Source: Desulfosediminicola flagellatus
GTDB lineage: Bacteria; Desulfobacterota; Desulfobulbia; Desulfobulbales; Desulfocapsaceae
Assembly (NCBI RefSeq): GCF_005116655.2
Contig: NZ_CP050698.1
Span: forward strand, 372,001-436,000
Reading direction: 5' to 3'
Length of the DNA stretch: 64,000 nt
This document shows, piece after piece, positions 1 to 8,508 of this stretch. The notes under the pieces are model-generated. The model searched no databases. It saw only the letters and a list, made by a program, of their open reading frames with translations, and was not told where the DNA came from. Position 1 is the first letter of the stretch, and each line of letters starts with the position of its first letter. The translations under genes were made by a program, and so were the position numbers.

Positions 1-2131
1 TCTTCAGATGTGGTCTGAGATCAGGCCAGAGGAACTGGAACAGGTTGAATTCAGCCAACCGTTCAATGGCTGGAATGGGGTTTTCTTCTGAAAAAATCTG
101 CCGTATTTCAGAAAATAGTCGTGTATCTGTGGCTTTGCCAAAAAGCTCCATCTTAACAGCATTACGTATGAGTCGTGCTGTATGGGGAGCAATGATGAAA
201 TCCATACGTTTTTCAAATCTGATCGCCCTGAAAACTCTACTCGGGTCCTCAACAAAACTCAGGTTATGCAGAACCTTCACTTGCTTATGTTTGAGGTCAT
301 TCTGGCAGTTGAAGAAATCAATTAATGTGCCAAAACTGGCTGGGTTGAGCTGAACAGCCATGGCATTGATAGTAAAATCGCGCCGATAGAGATCGAGCTT
401 TATAGATGAAAGCTCTACAGTGGGAAGTGCTGCCGGATATTCGTAATATTCGAGTCTGGCTGTGGCAATATCTATCTTAAATCCATCAGGCATGAGAACC
501 ATCGCCGTTGCGAAACGCTCGTGGGTACGGTATCTGCCGTTAAGTCGACCTGAGAGATGTTTGGCAAAGAGAATACCGTCACCTTCTACGACGATATCAA
601 GATCCAAATTACGTTTTTTGAGTAACAGATCACGAACAAAACCACCGACAGCATAAGCGTTAAAGCCAACCTGGTCAGCCACTTCACCGATAACCTGAAG
701 CAGCTCAATCATCTGTTTTGTGAGACAATCTATAATCAGGCTGTTGAGGTTACGCTTTCTTTCAAGAGACGGATATTCCGTTTCGTGGAGAAGATTTTTC
801 GGCAGATGGGCGGGATCGTTAACCAGATGGTTGAGTAAATCTGTACGGGTGATGACACCTTCAAGTTTGCCATCCTGCAGAATCGGAATGAGTCTTTGCC
901 GATTCTCGATGATCAGTTCCTGAATATCGGAAAGTGTTGCATTGAGTGAAAGAAAATCGATATCAGTCGACATGTATTCCCCCACCTGCAGATTTCCGAG
1001 GTCATGGTGAACTGACTTTTCGATAACCTGTCTGGTTATGATACCGACAATATTCAGAAATGGGTCGCCTGTCTTACGGCTGGCAGCGGATGCTTCTACT
1101 GGGACCGAGTTTATTGAGTAGCGATTAAGTAAGGTCTGGGCATTTTCGAGGGTGATATCAGCAGGTATGGTTATTGCCGGAGTAGACATTAATTCGCGGG
1201 CAATAGGTTGCGGGCGCACATGTCTGTGCAGTATTTGAATGAGTTTTTCATGTGCTTCGATCAGCGTCATGTCTTTTACTGTTGCAGAAGCCGCTGTGGC
1301 ATGGCCGCCGCCACCCATATCGCGGGCAATGACACCTACATTGATATCCGGGATTCTGCTTCTTGCAATAAGATAGATACGTCCGGCCATAGAGATAAGC
1401 GCAAAGAGTGTATCAAGGTTCTCCATCGCCATAAATCGACGAACAATGAGTGCAAAATCATCTACATAGTCAGTAAGAGAGTGGGTCACCACCACAATGG
1501 GAATAGATTGAATTGTGTATTGAGTGGCGGTCTTCATCAGATCGTGCAGCAATTGAACCTGCATGGTAGTTAGTTCGTAGGTGATGAACTGTGACACGAT
1601 GTCGAGTTTGGCACCTTTTCGTACGAGCCAGGCTGCAGCTTCCAGATCTTCTGGGGTGGTGGTGAGGTGAGTCAGTGAGCCCGTATCTTCATAAATACCC
1701 AGGCAGAGAATGGTTGCTTCTTCAGGAGTGATATCAATTTCCCGTTCGCGCAGGAGCTGGGTAAAGATGGTTGAAGTGGCTCCAAAATCTTTGACGACTT
1801 CAACTGTTCCCTCAAGATCACCTGGGCTCATCGGGTGATGATCGTAGATATGTATTTGGGTTTTACCATTATTGATACACTTGGCAAAGGCGCCGAGTCG
1901 GTCAGATGATCGGGTATCAACAATGATAAGTGTCTCAATTTTATCGATATCAATGGTTTTTAATTTTTGAAAATCATAGCGGTACAGTAGGGTTTGAGAA
2001 ATGAAATCCCGTAGGTTTTTTTCCTGAGATCCTGAGAAGGCGAGTACAGCATCTGGATACAACTTATGGGCTGCAACCATGGAAGCCATGCCGTCAAAAT
2101 CGGCATTAAGGTGGGTGGTTATTACTTGCAT
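1..2131 (-). CDS. DHH phosphoesterase / CBS pair / CCA-adding-type tRNA nucleotidyltransferase fusion (3' end outside window)
   Basis: Translation from the ATG at 2131 stays open to the window edge (about 710 codons), so the C-terminus is missing. Seen in order: an N-terminal DHH-type phosphoesterase region (NADFDGMAS near residue 8, YDHHP near 97, a GGGGHATAAS DHHA1-like motif near 275), two CBS repeats (about 315-470) and a class II polyA-polymerase head domain (AVGGFVRDLL near 495, DLDIVVEGDG near 515, RRDFTINAMA). Family knowledge: this architecture occurs in deltaproteobacteria, cyanobacteria and Aquifex, where the polymerase part adds A or CCA to tRNA 3' ends. The CBS pair suggests adenylate ligand sensing, and the DHH part may act as a nuclease or phosphatase. 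Whether this copy adds CC, A or CCA cannot be told from the visible part. Confidence 0.88.
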   Translation of the reverse strand, partial: MQVITTHLNADFDGMASMVAAHKLYPDAVLAFSGSQEKNLRDFISQTLLYRYDFQKLKTIDIDKIETLIIVDTRSSDRLGAFAKCINNGKTQIHIYDHHPMSPGDLEGTVEVVKDFGATSTIFTQLLREREIDITPEEATILCLGIYEDTGSLTHLTTTPEDLEAAAWLVRKGAKLDIVSQFITYELTTMQVQLLHDLMKTATQYTIQSIPIVVVTHSLTDYVDDFALIVRRFMAMENLDTLFALISMAGRIYLIARSRIPDINVGVIARDMGGGGHATAASATVKDMTLIEAHEKLIQILHRHVRPQPIARELMSTPAITIPADITLENAQTLLNRYSINSVPVEASAASRKTGDPFLNIVGIITRQVIEKSVHHDLGNLQVGEYMSTDIDFLSLNATLSDIQELIIENRQRLIPILQDGKLEGVITRTDLLNHLVNDPAHLPKNLLHETEYPSLERKRNLNSLIIDCLTKQMIELLQVIGEVADQVGFNAYAVGGFVRDLLLKKRNLDLDIVVEGDGILFAKHLSGRLNGRYRTHERFATAMVLMPDGFKIDIATARLEYYEYPAALPTVELSSIKLDLYRRDFTINAMAVQLNPASFGTLIDFFNCQNDLKHKQVKVLHNLSFVEDPSRVFRAIRFEKRMDFIIAPHTARLIRNAVKMELFGKATDTRLFSEIRQIFSEENPIPAIERLAEFNLFQFLWPDLRPHLK

Positions 2132-2287
2132 CAGATTGGTGTACTTTGCTCGGTGGTGCACAAAAGTGCTTTGATATGAAAGATATCTCTCTTACTACAA
2201 CTATGCCGCCACGCCCTTGATGCTTCGGCTATGAAATCAGCAGATCCATGAAATAATCGATATAATATTGATTATATGTACACGATT

Positions 2288-3223
2288 TCATCCCCTTGGA
2301 TGAAACTTTTTATGGATATTTTTCAATCGATCCTGATCGACGTGGGTGTAAACCTGTGTTGTTGATATGTCTGAATGACCAAGCATCATCTGGACAGCCC
2401 TTAAATCTGCACCTTGTGAGAGCAGATGGGTTGCAAAAGAGTGTCTGAGCATATGTGGTGAAATTTCTTTGTCAATACCTGCAGCAAGTGCGACTTTACG
2501 AATAATCTGCCAGAACCTGAGGCGAGTCATACAACTGCCGCGGTTGGTAATGAACAGGTAATTTGAACGTCGCCCTTTGAGGATATGCTGCCTGGCATGA
2601 TCCATATATTCTTCTATCTTGTCACGTGCCTGTGTGCCAAACGGAATAAGGCGCTCTTTATTACCTTTACCACGAACACGGATAAAGCATGAGGTTAGAT
2701 TACATGAGGAAAGCGGTAAGGTGACAAGTTCAGAGACTCGCAGGCCGGTAGAGTACAAAAGAAAGAGCATCGCCAGATCACGACGGGCAATAGGCGTCAG
2801 GATAGCCGGGGGCTTGAGCAGAGTGTTGACTTCGGTAATAGAAAGTGCTTTGGGGAGCGTGTGCCCGCTTTTCGGTAAGTCCACCATTGAAAAGGGGTTA
2901 GAGCCGAGAATATTTCGCTGTGTTAGAAAGTCGAAAAATGTCCGGAGTGAAGACACACGTCTGGCATTACTGCGATGAGAGATATTTTCTTTCAGGCAGT
3001 GTTCAAGAAAACTATGGATGAGCTTTATATTGACATCCCGCAACGCTTTTTTTCGTCGCGCGATAAGGAATGTGAAAAACACATTGATATCAGCCGAGTA
3101 GGCGATAACTGTGTTCTCCGCAAGCCGCCGCTCTGAGATTAGGTGCTGCAGGAACAATTCATGTGCTGCTATAAACTGTTCAGGAAGAGTAGGCGGCTTG
3201 GTATTTCCGGGAGACCGTATCAC
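2288..3223 (-). CDS. xerD: XerD-like tyrosine recombinase
   Basis: This 311-residue tyrosine recombinase has the usual Xer size. An N-terminal SAM-like core-binding domain (about 17-105) precedes the catalytic domain. The catalytic set is visible: R162 (STGLRVSEL), K186, H257 and R260 (HMLRHSFATHLL), H283 (LGHSD) and the nucleophile Y292 (TQVYTHV). By family knowledge Xer proteins resolve chromosome dimers at dif during division. The C-terminal run ending in KKFHPRG resembles XerD more than XerC, but the subtype is inferred. The start is a GTG at 3223 without a clear ribosome site. There is no adjacent integron, phage or partner recombinase, so a housekeeping role is likelier than an integrase. 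Confidence 0.85.
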   Translation of the reverse strand: MIRSPGNTKPPTLPEQFIAAHELFLQHLISERRLAENTVIAYSADINVFFTFLIARRKKALRDVNIKLIHSFLEHCLKENISHRSNARRVSSLRTFFDFLTQRNILGSNPFSMVDLPKSGHTLPKALSITEVNTLLKPPAILTPIARRDLAMLFLLYSTGLRVSELVTLPLSSCNLTSCFIRVRGKGNKERLIPFGTQARDKIEEYMDHARQHILKGRRSNYLFITNRGSCMTRLRFWQIIRKVALAAGIDKEISPHMLRHSFATHLLSQGADLRAVQMMLGHSDISTTQVYTHVDQDRLKNIHKKFHPRG

Positions 3224-3334
3224 AATCTGTCAGTGTTTAAAAAGTTTGTATAAACTTTCTAACCCAGCTGAGCTGGATAAGTGCCTTGCTTATAAGTATA
3301 CGTAATCTGTATAAGAGTAATTTGCGTTGCCCTT

Positions 3335-3379
3335 ATTTTGTCAGATTCAACAGTAAAGGCACTAAACATCTGACAAAAT
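3335..3379 (-). terminator. Hairpin at the end of rpsU
   Basis: A perfect 12-bp inverted repeat (arms 3335-3346 and 3368-3379, loop about 21 nt) begins in the rpsU stop codon. No good U-tract follows on the minus strand, so this may be an RNA-stabilising or weak terminating hairpin. Confidence 0.4.
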
Positions 3380-3573
3380 TAGTTCGCCCTTCTGAGACGG
3401 TTGAACTTGCGAAGCTTTCTACGAGCTTCAGCCTGCTTGCGACGTTTTTTTACGCTTGGCTTCTCATAGTACTCACGACGCTTAAGTTCTCTTTTAATAC
3501 CGTCAATCTGCAGTTTCTTTTTCAGCTGGCGAATTGCATATTCGAGATCACCTCGAACTTCAACTTCAATCAT
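3379..3573 (-). CDS. rpsU: 30S ribosomal protein S21
   Basis: This 64-residue, strongly basic protein matches the S21 pattern from end to end: the N-terminal VEVRGDLEYAIRQLKK, then the REYYEKPSVKKRRK segment and an Arg/Lys-rich tail. S21 joins the 30S subunit late and helps the ribosome recognise mRNA leaders. Length is normal for proteobacterial S21. It stands alone here, without the dnaG-rpoD neighbours seen in gammaproteobacteria. Confidence 0.96.
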   Translation of the reverse strand: MIEVEVRGDLEYAIRQLKKKLQIDGIKRELKRREYYEKPSVKKRRKQAEARRKLRKFNRLRRAN

Positions 3574-3752
3574 CTGGGTCTCCGTTTTGGAAATTATTCA
3601 ATAAATATAAGCGGACTATGCAGGAAGCAGCATATCCGCCCAATATAAAAAACACACGACAATAACCTTGTTTATATATAAAGTAGATTCCTCTCTGTCA
3701 ATCCCTTTCTGGGGAAAACAGTCAAAATCTGTATGGTGACAAATGACGAATA

Positions 3753-5156
3753 TCACCTTTTTTCAGAGGAAATTGAATCATCCTCAGGGAATATCTTTCC
3801 TGGATTCATAATATTGAGTGGATCAAAGAGTGCCTTGATCTGTTTCATGACAGTAATGGTGGCAGGATTTAGCTCGAGAGGCAGAAATTTCGACTTTGTG
3901 ATTCCTATCCCGTGTTCTCCAGACAGGGTGCCGTCGATGGAGATGGTAAATTGAAAGAGCCGTTCTTTAGCTTGTTCGCCAGCAGCCAATTGAGCTGGGT
4001 CACTTTTGTCGAGCATGATATTTACATGGATATTGCCGTCTCCGGCATGCCCGAAAGTGAGGATAGTGAGAGAAAACTCTTTAGAAAGTTGCTCGCAGTA
4101 GGCGACGAGTTCAGGTATTCGGCTGCGTGGAACAGCTACATCTTCACTTATTTTATGTGGTTTCAGGTTAAATGTCGCAGGCGAGATAGATCGTCTGGCT
4201 TGCCAGAGTTGTGTAACCTCGTCACTGCTTTCCGCTCGTCGAACTTCAAACTCAGGTTCTTTGGCAAGCATATGCTGAAGTTTGTCTCGAAGTTGCTCAA
4301 TTTCCTGTTTAGTCCCGTCCAGCTCAAGCAGGAGTATGGCCTCTGTGCCAGCAGGCGGAGGGTCTGTCATGAAACCTGAAACAACGCGTATAGCGGTCCT
4401 GTCCATATATTCAAGCGTGCACGGGGTGATATCATTATTAAGTATTCTGGCAACAAGCCCGGTGATTGCAGATAATGAAGAAGAACTGATAAGATATGTT
4501 TCTTTATCTTCAGGTAATGCCAACAGTCTGCATGTGAGTCGGGTGATTATGCCAAGCGTACCCTCGCTACCCACAAAAAGGCGGGTGAGATCGTAACCGG
4601 TTACCCCTTTTTCTGTGCGGGTTCCTGTGGTGATGATCTCTCCAGAAGGAAGTACGACTTCGAGGCCCATTATAAAATCTTTGGTTACCCCATATTTAAC
4701 TGCGGAAGGTCCACCTGCACATTCTCCGGCATTACCGCCAATTGTGCAGAATTTAAGGCTTGCCGGATCCGGTGGGTAAAAAAGACCGACTTTTTTTACT
4801 TCTCTCTGGAGGTGTGCGGTAATTACACCAGGTTCAACTATTGCTATTTGGTTGGCGGTGTCAATTTCAACTATCCTGTTCATCCGTGAGAGTGCTATCA
4901 CCACTCCACCTTTAACCGGAATTGCACCTCCAGTCATACCTGTTCCTGCGCCACGGGGAACAACCGGAAACCGATAATGACTTGCCAGCTTCATGATGGC
5001 GCTTATTTGCTCTGTAGTATCAGGAAACACAACAGCCTCGGGCATTGAAGGCGTTCCTCGACCGTCATAAGAATAACAGTGCAGATCTTCAAGCCGGGTT
5101 GTACAATGAGATGAACCAACGATTTTTTGCAGTGTATCTATGATTTCCGTATTCAT
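3753..5156 (-). CDS. glcD: FAD-linked oxidase, GlcD / D-lactate dehydrogenase type
   Basis: This 467-residue flavoprotein has a PCMH-type FAD-binding domain (about 35-215; PRGAGTGMTGG near 68, GGNAGECAGGPSAVKYG near 140, GSEGTLGIIT near 196). A FAD-oxidase C-terminal domain follows (GHAGDGNIHVN near 360, GEHGIG near 405, MNPGKIFP at the end). By family it oxidises a 2-hydroxy acid such as glycolate or D-lactate and passes electrons to a quinone or an Fe-S partner. No GlcE/GlcF-type Fe-S subunit is next to it, so substrate and acceptor are open; D-lactate is plausible in an anaerobe. No signal peptide is seen, so it is cytoplasmic or peripheral. Confidence 0.85.
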   Translation of the reverse strand: MNTEIIDTLQKIVGSSHCTTRLEDLHCYSYDGRGTPSMPEAVVFPDTTEQISAIMKLASHYRFPVVPRGAGTGMTGGAIPVKGGVVIALSRMNRIVEIDTANQIAIVEPGVITAHLQREVKKVGLFYPPDPASLKFCTIGGNAGECAGGPSAVKYGVTKDFIMGLEVVLPSGEIITTGTRTEKGVTGYDLTRLFVGSEGTLGIITRLTCRLLALPEDKETYLISSSSLSAITGLVARILNNDITPCTLEYMDRTAIRVVSGFMTDPPPAGTEAILLLELDGTKQEIEQLRDKLQHMLAKEPEFEVRRAESSDEVTQLWQARRSISPATFNLKPHKISEDVAVPRSRIPELVAYCEQLSKEFSLTILTFGHAGDGNIHVNIMLDKSDPAQLAAGEQAKERLFQFTISIDGTLSGEHGIGITKSKFLPLELNPATITVMKQIKALFDPLNIMNPGKIFPEDDSISSEKR

Positions 5157-5293
5157 ATTTTGCAGATCAACAGGTTGTGTTGTGGAGGTGAAGGTGTAGA
5201 ACTGGCCGTGTATGTAAAATACATCCTGGTGGTAGATAGTCCAGCGGTTTCACGGCTGAAGGAAAAGATCGATTAACACAGGGAGAGAATCTA

Positions 5294-6232
5294 ATGCAAG
5301 GACAAAAAATCCGTATAGCTTTACTGGCAGGTGGTACATCCGGTGAGCGGGAGGTATCCCTCAACGGTGCGGCCGAAGTAGAAAAAGCTTTGCCCAAAGA
5401 CAAATTCTCTGTTCGAAGGTTTGACACAGCTACCGATCTCCCGGATCTGGTGGCAGCTAAAGATGAAATAGACTTTGCGTTTATACTGTTACACGGCTTA
5501 CAGGGTGAAGACGGCACAATGCAGGGACTGCTTGACCTGCTGAATATTCCTCATCAGGGGAGTGGAGTTCTTGGCAGCGCAATAGCAATGGATAAGCATC
5601 TGTCCAAAGAACTGTACCAGCTTGAAGGTTTACCTGTGGCGCAATCGGAGATTGTTACCCCGAAAAACGCGATGGCGGGCAAAGGTATTGCCAAAAAACT
5701 TGGTCTACCTCTTGTGGTTAAGCCTGTAAGAGAGGGATCGAGTCTTGGGATGACCATTGCCAAGACCGAAGACGAGCTTATAGATGGTATCGAAAAAGCA
5801 CTGACCCATGGTCGTGAGGTTATGGTTGAACAGTATATCCGCGGTCGGGAACTTACCGTGGGCGTGGTGGGCAACGATACTCTGGAAGCTTTACCGTTAA
5901 TAGAGATCGTACCGGGAGAGGAGTTTACCTTTTTTGATTATACCGCCAAATATAAGCCTGGGGCATCAAATGAAATTTGCCCGGCGCCGGTGAGTGAAGA
6001 GGTTACCAGAAAAGCGCAGGACTTTGCCTTGAGGGCGCATAAGGTGTTACGACTCAGGGGCTATTCGCGAACCGATATGATGCTTGATGAGAACGAAAAT
6101 CTGTATTTGCTTGAAACGAACACTATCCCGGGTATGACCTCCACCAGTCTGTTGCCTCAAGCTGCGGCTGAGTTTGGTCTGCCCTTTCCTGATTTCCTGG
6201 AGCGGCTGGTTGAGCTTGGAATGGAGAAATAG
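5294..6232 (+). CDS. ddl: D-alanine--D-alanine ligase
   Basis: This 312-residue ATP-grasp enzyme makes the D-Ala-D-Ala dipeptide for peptidoglycan. Visible: the N-terminal GGTSGEREVSLNG substrate motif (about 13-25), the ATP-binding VVKPVREGSSLGM segment (about 137), RGRELTVGV, SRTDMML and the catalytic/metal motif LLETNTIPGMTSTSLLP near the C-terminus. Length is typical. The ATG at 5294 is preceded by an AGGGAGAG ribosome site. It is not in a mur/fts cluster here. It converges with fdhD across a short hairpin. Confidence 0.94.
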   Translation: MQGQKIRIALLAGGTSGEREVSLNGAAEVEKALPKDKFSVRRFDTATDLPDLVAAKDEIDFAFILLHGLQGEDGTMQGLLDLLNIPHQGSGVLGSAIAMDKHLSKELYQLEGLPVAQSEIVTPKNAMAGKGIAKKLGLPLVVKPVREGSSLGMTIAKTEDELIDGIEKALTHGREVMVEQYIRGRELTVGVVGNDTLEALPLIEIVPGEEFTFFDYTAKYKPGASNEICPAPVSEEVTRKAQDFALRAHKVLRLRGYSRTDMMLDENENLYLLETNTIPGMTSTSLLPQAAAEFGLPFPDFLERLVELGMEK

Positions 6233-6235
6233 CAA

Positions 6236-6266
6236 CCTGCGGCAGAATGCCGAAATCTGCCGCAGG
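6236..6266. terminator. Hairpin between convergent ddl and fdhD
   Basis: A perfect 10-bp GC-rich inverted repeat (6236-6245 with 6257-6266, loop 11 nt) fills the short gap between two converging genes. No T-run follows on either strand, so any termination may be inefficient or factor dependent. Confidence 0.5.
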
Positions 6267-6273
6267 GTAAATG

Positions 6274-7068
6274 TTATATAGAGTCGCAGATAATACGATC
6301 GGGGGCATTAAAGACATTCAGTCTGTCCGGGCGTGCATAAGCCGCCAGGGTAGCTCCCGATCTACGTGCTATGGCCAGGCCGAGTGATGATGGTGCAGTG
6401 CGCGACATAATAATCGGGATTCCGATTCGGGCACATTTCAATACCATATCAGAAGTCAGCCGACCTGTGGTGTAAATGGCTCCACGGGGGGATGCTTTGC
6501 CCAGCAGAATAGCGCCCAGTACCTTGTCTACAGCGTTGTGCCTTCCGACATCCTCGTAAAATACTTTAAGGCAGTTATCCTGCCATAAGCCGCAACCGTG
6601 GACGCAGTGTGTATCATTTCCAAGATCTGAGAAGTGGAGTGACTGACGTATGAACTGGCGTATTTCCGGAAATGTTATTGTTGTCTCCAGCAGAGGTTCG
6701 AATGCACCTTCAAGCATCTCTTTAGAGATTTTACCGGTACCGCCGCAGCCTGAGGTTATGATCACCTCTTTGGGTTCGGTGTATTCAACATCAGCATACA
6801 CGGCTATCCGCCCTTCAGGACAGATAATCACTTCTTTGACTTCTCCTGGCTTCGTTATGTAGCCCTGACCAAAAAGAAAACCTGCGCCGAACTCTTCCAA
6901 CCCTATTGGCAGGACCATGGATGATCCGATAGTCTCATCATTGAGTGCAATGGTATAGGGGGTTTCTATAGCCACCTGTTCTTTTTGTTCCTTTCTGCCA
7001 TCTGGCGTAACGATGGTGGTGGTGTGTCCCATGGTGAGAGCTGTTGAAGATTGTTGCTGGTCTGCCAT
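6274..7068 (-). CDS. fdhD: Formate dehydrogenase accessory sulfurtransferase FdhD
   Basis: This 264-residue FdhD homologue, by family knowledge, carries sulfur from IscS to the molybdenum/tungsten bis-MGD cofactor of formate dehydrogenase. Key segments: SGCGGTGKIS (C108), EDVGRHNAVDKVLG, TTGRLTSDMVLKCA and SRTAPSSLGLA. In the usual SSCGxCG motif two cysteines are present; here only the first remains, with Thr at the second place (T111). The first is the one normally considered essential. An unusual HCVHGCG segment follows. The gene is divergent from the binding-protein/kinase genes and lies 7.7 kb from the dehydrogenase catalytic gene, consistent with a maturation role for it. Confidence 0.93.
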   Translation of the reverse strand: MADQQQSSTALTMGHTTTIVTPDGRKEQKEQVAIETPYTIALNDETIGSSMVLPIGLEEFGAGFLFGQGYITKPGEVKEVIICPEGRIAVYADVEYTEPKEVIITSGCGGTGKISKEMLEGAFEPLLETTITFPEIRQFIRQSLHFSDLGNDTHCVHGCGLWQDNCLKVFYEDVGRHNAVDKVLGAILLGKASPRGAIYTTGRLTSDMVLKCARIGIPIIMSRTAPSSLGLAIARRSGATLAAYARPDRLNVFNAPDRIICDSI

Positions 7069-7355
7069 ATTACCCTGTTCCCTAGTGTTTTTTTAATTGC
7101 TGTGTGACATGAAAGAGTAGACAAAGTATAGACAGTGGTAGCAGATTTCAACAAGAATTATCACAGGGTGGCAATCAGAGGGTATTGGTGTTGATTGTAT
7201 TATGTTATCGAAAAATGGCCCCTCCTGTCGATATTGACAAGGCTGATTGGTCTTGCTTTTAACTGAAATCTCATCTATTTTTTTAACTCTGACCGAATGC
7301 TTCCCGGAAATCTCCAGGGGATTAAGGTGCCGGTCACAGCTTGTTGAGGTCCTGC

Positions 7356-8504
7356 ATGGTGTATTGGTATCGGATATTAATGCTGCTTTTTTGTATTGTT
7401 TGTATTTTCCACACTGACGTGTTTTCGGCTGAAAGTGGTAAAGTACGTCATCCTATTCTTTTGGGGCAGTCATGTGCCCTGACCGGGCCAGCCAAAGATC
7501 TTGGTCTTGAGTTGCGTGGTGGTCTGCTTGCCGCATTCTCCAAAGTAAATGACGAGGGTGGAGTAAATGGCAGAGAGATTCAACTGCTCAGTAAAGATGA
7601 CGGATATGAGCCTGACAGGGCGATTCGCAATACCCGTGAGTTGATCACGCAAGATCGTGTACTCATGCTTATCGGTGAGGTGGGAACACCCACTTCAAAA
7701 GCGGTAGTACCGATAATTGAAAAACACGAAATTCCCTTCTTTGCACCATTCACCGGTGCTGAACTCCTTCGCGATCCGTTCAGAAAATATGTTATCAATG
7801 TAAGAGCCAGCTACTTTCAGGAGATGGAGGGCCTTGCTAACTATCTTATAGGACATCGAAATGTCAAACGAATTGCCTGCTTCTATCAGAATGACAGTTA
7901 CGGATTTGCCGGACTTCGCGGTATAGAGAGAGCGCTCGAAAAACGGGGGATGAAGCTGGTCTCAACCGGAAGTTATGAACGCAATACTGTTGCCGTAATG
8001 GGAGGCTTACAAGAAATATATAAGGCAGACCCGGAAGCTGTGGTGCTGGTGGGGGCGTATTCTGCCTGTGCCGAGTTTATCAAGTTGAGTAAAACTAAGA
8101 TAGGCCGGGATATGATTTATGGTAACATCTCTTTTGTCGGGACAGAAAGCCTGCGTGAGACACTTGGCGGTTATGGCAGTGATGTGATTGTCTCCCAGGT
8201 GGTTCCACGCCCGAATGACGAATCCATCCCGTTGGTGCGTGAGTATCGACGAGCCATGAGCAGATATCAGCATGACGTACCCTTAAGTTTCACCTCGCTT
8301 GAAGGATATATTGCGGGCAAGCTTTTTGCCAGGATAGCCAAGGCTGTACCGGGTGCACTTAGTAGGGAAAGCTTTGTTGAGACAATGCATAAAGTGGGAC
8401 GTTTTGATCTTGGAGGGCTTGTGTTGCAGTTCGGACCGAACGATCATCAGGGGCTTGATACAATCTACGTAACGAAGATCTTTCCTGAGATCGAGGAACT
8501 ATAA
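7356..8504 (+). CDS. Periplasmic ligand-binding protein (branched-chain amino-acid type), likely sensor component
   Basis: A Leu/Ile/Val-binding-protein-like solute receptor (peripla_BP_6 fold). The mature part starts after a hydrophobic signal segment. ILLGQSCALTGPAKDLG is the usual N-terminal strand of this family, and GGLLAAFSKVNDEGGVNGR follows it. The ATG at 7356 (382 residues) has a GAGG ribosome site 7 nt upstream and is preferred to the TTG at 7341. No ABC permease or ATPase follows. Instead a Cache-type kinase begins 4 nt after the stop, so the likely job is ligand sensing with that kinase rather than uptake. The ligand is unknown; a carboxylate such as formate is only a guess from the operon downstream. 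Confidence 0.82.
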   Translation: MVYWYRILMLLFCIVCIFHTDVFSAESGKVRHPILLGQSCALTGPAKDLGLELRGGLLAAFSKVNDEGGVNGREIQLLSKDDGYEPDRAIRNTRELITQDRVLMLIGEVGTPTSKAVVPIIEKHEIPFFAPFTGAELLRDPFRKYVINVRASYFQEMEGLANYLIGHRNVKRIACFYQNDSYGFAGLRGIERALEKRGMKLVSTGSYERNTVAVMGGLQEIYKADPEAVVLVGAYSACAEFIKLSKTKIGRDMIYGNISFVGTESLRETLGGYGSDVIVSQVVPRPNDESIPLVREYRRAMSRYQHDVPLSFTSLEGYIAGKLFARIAKAVPGALSRESFVETMHKVGRFDLGGLVLQFGPNDHQGLDTIYVTKIFPEIEEL

Positions 8505-8508
8505 ACAT

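Noticed and set aside
3286-3648. A 120-codon plus-strand open frame opposite rpsU
   Set aside because: It is antisense to the S21 gene and has no family pattern.
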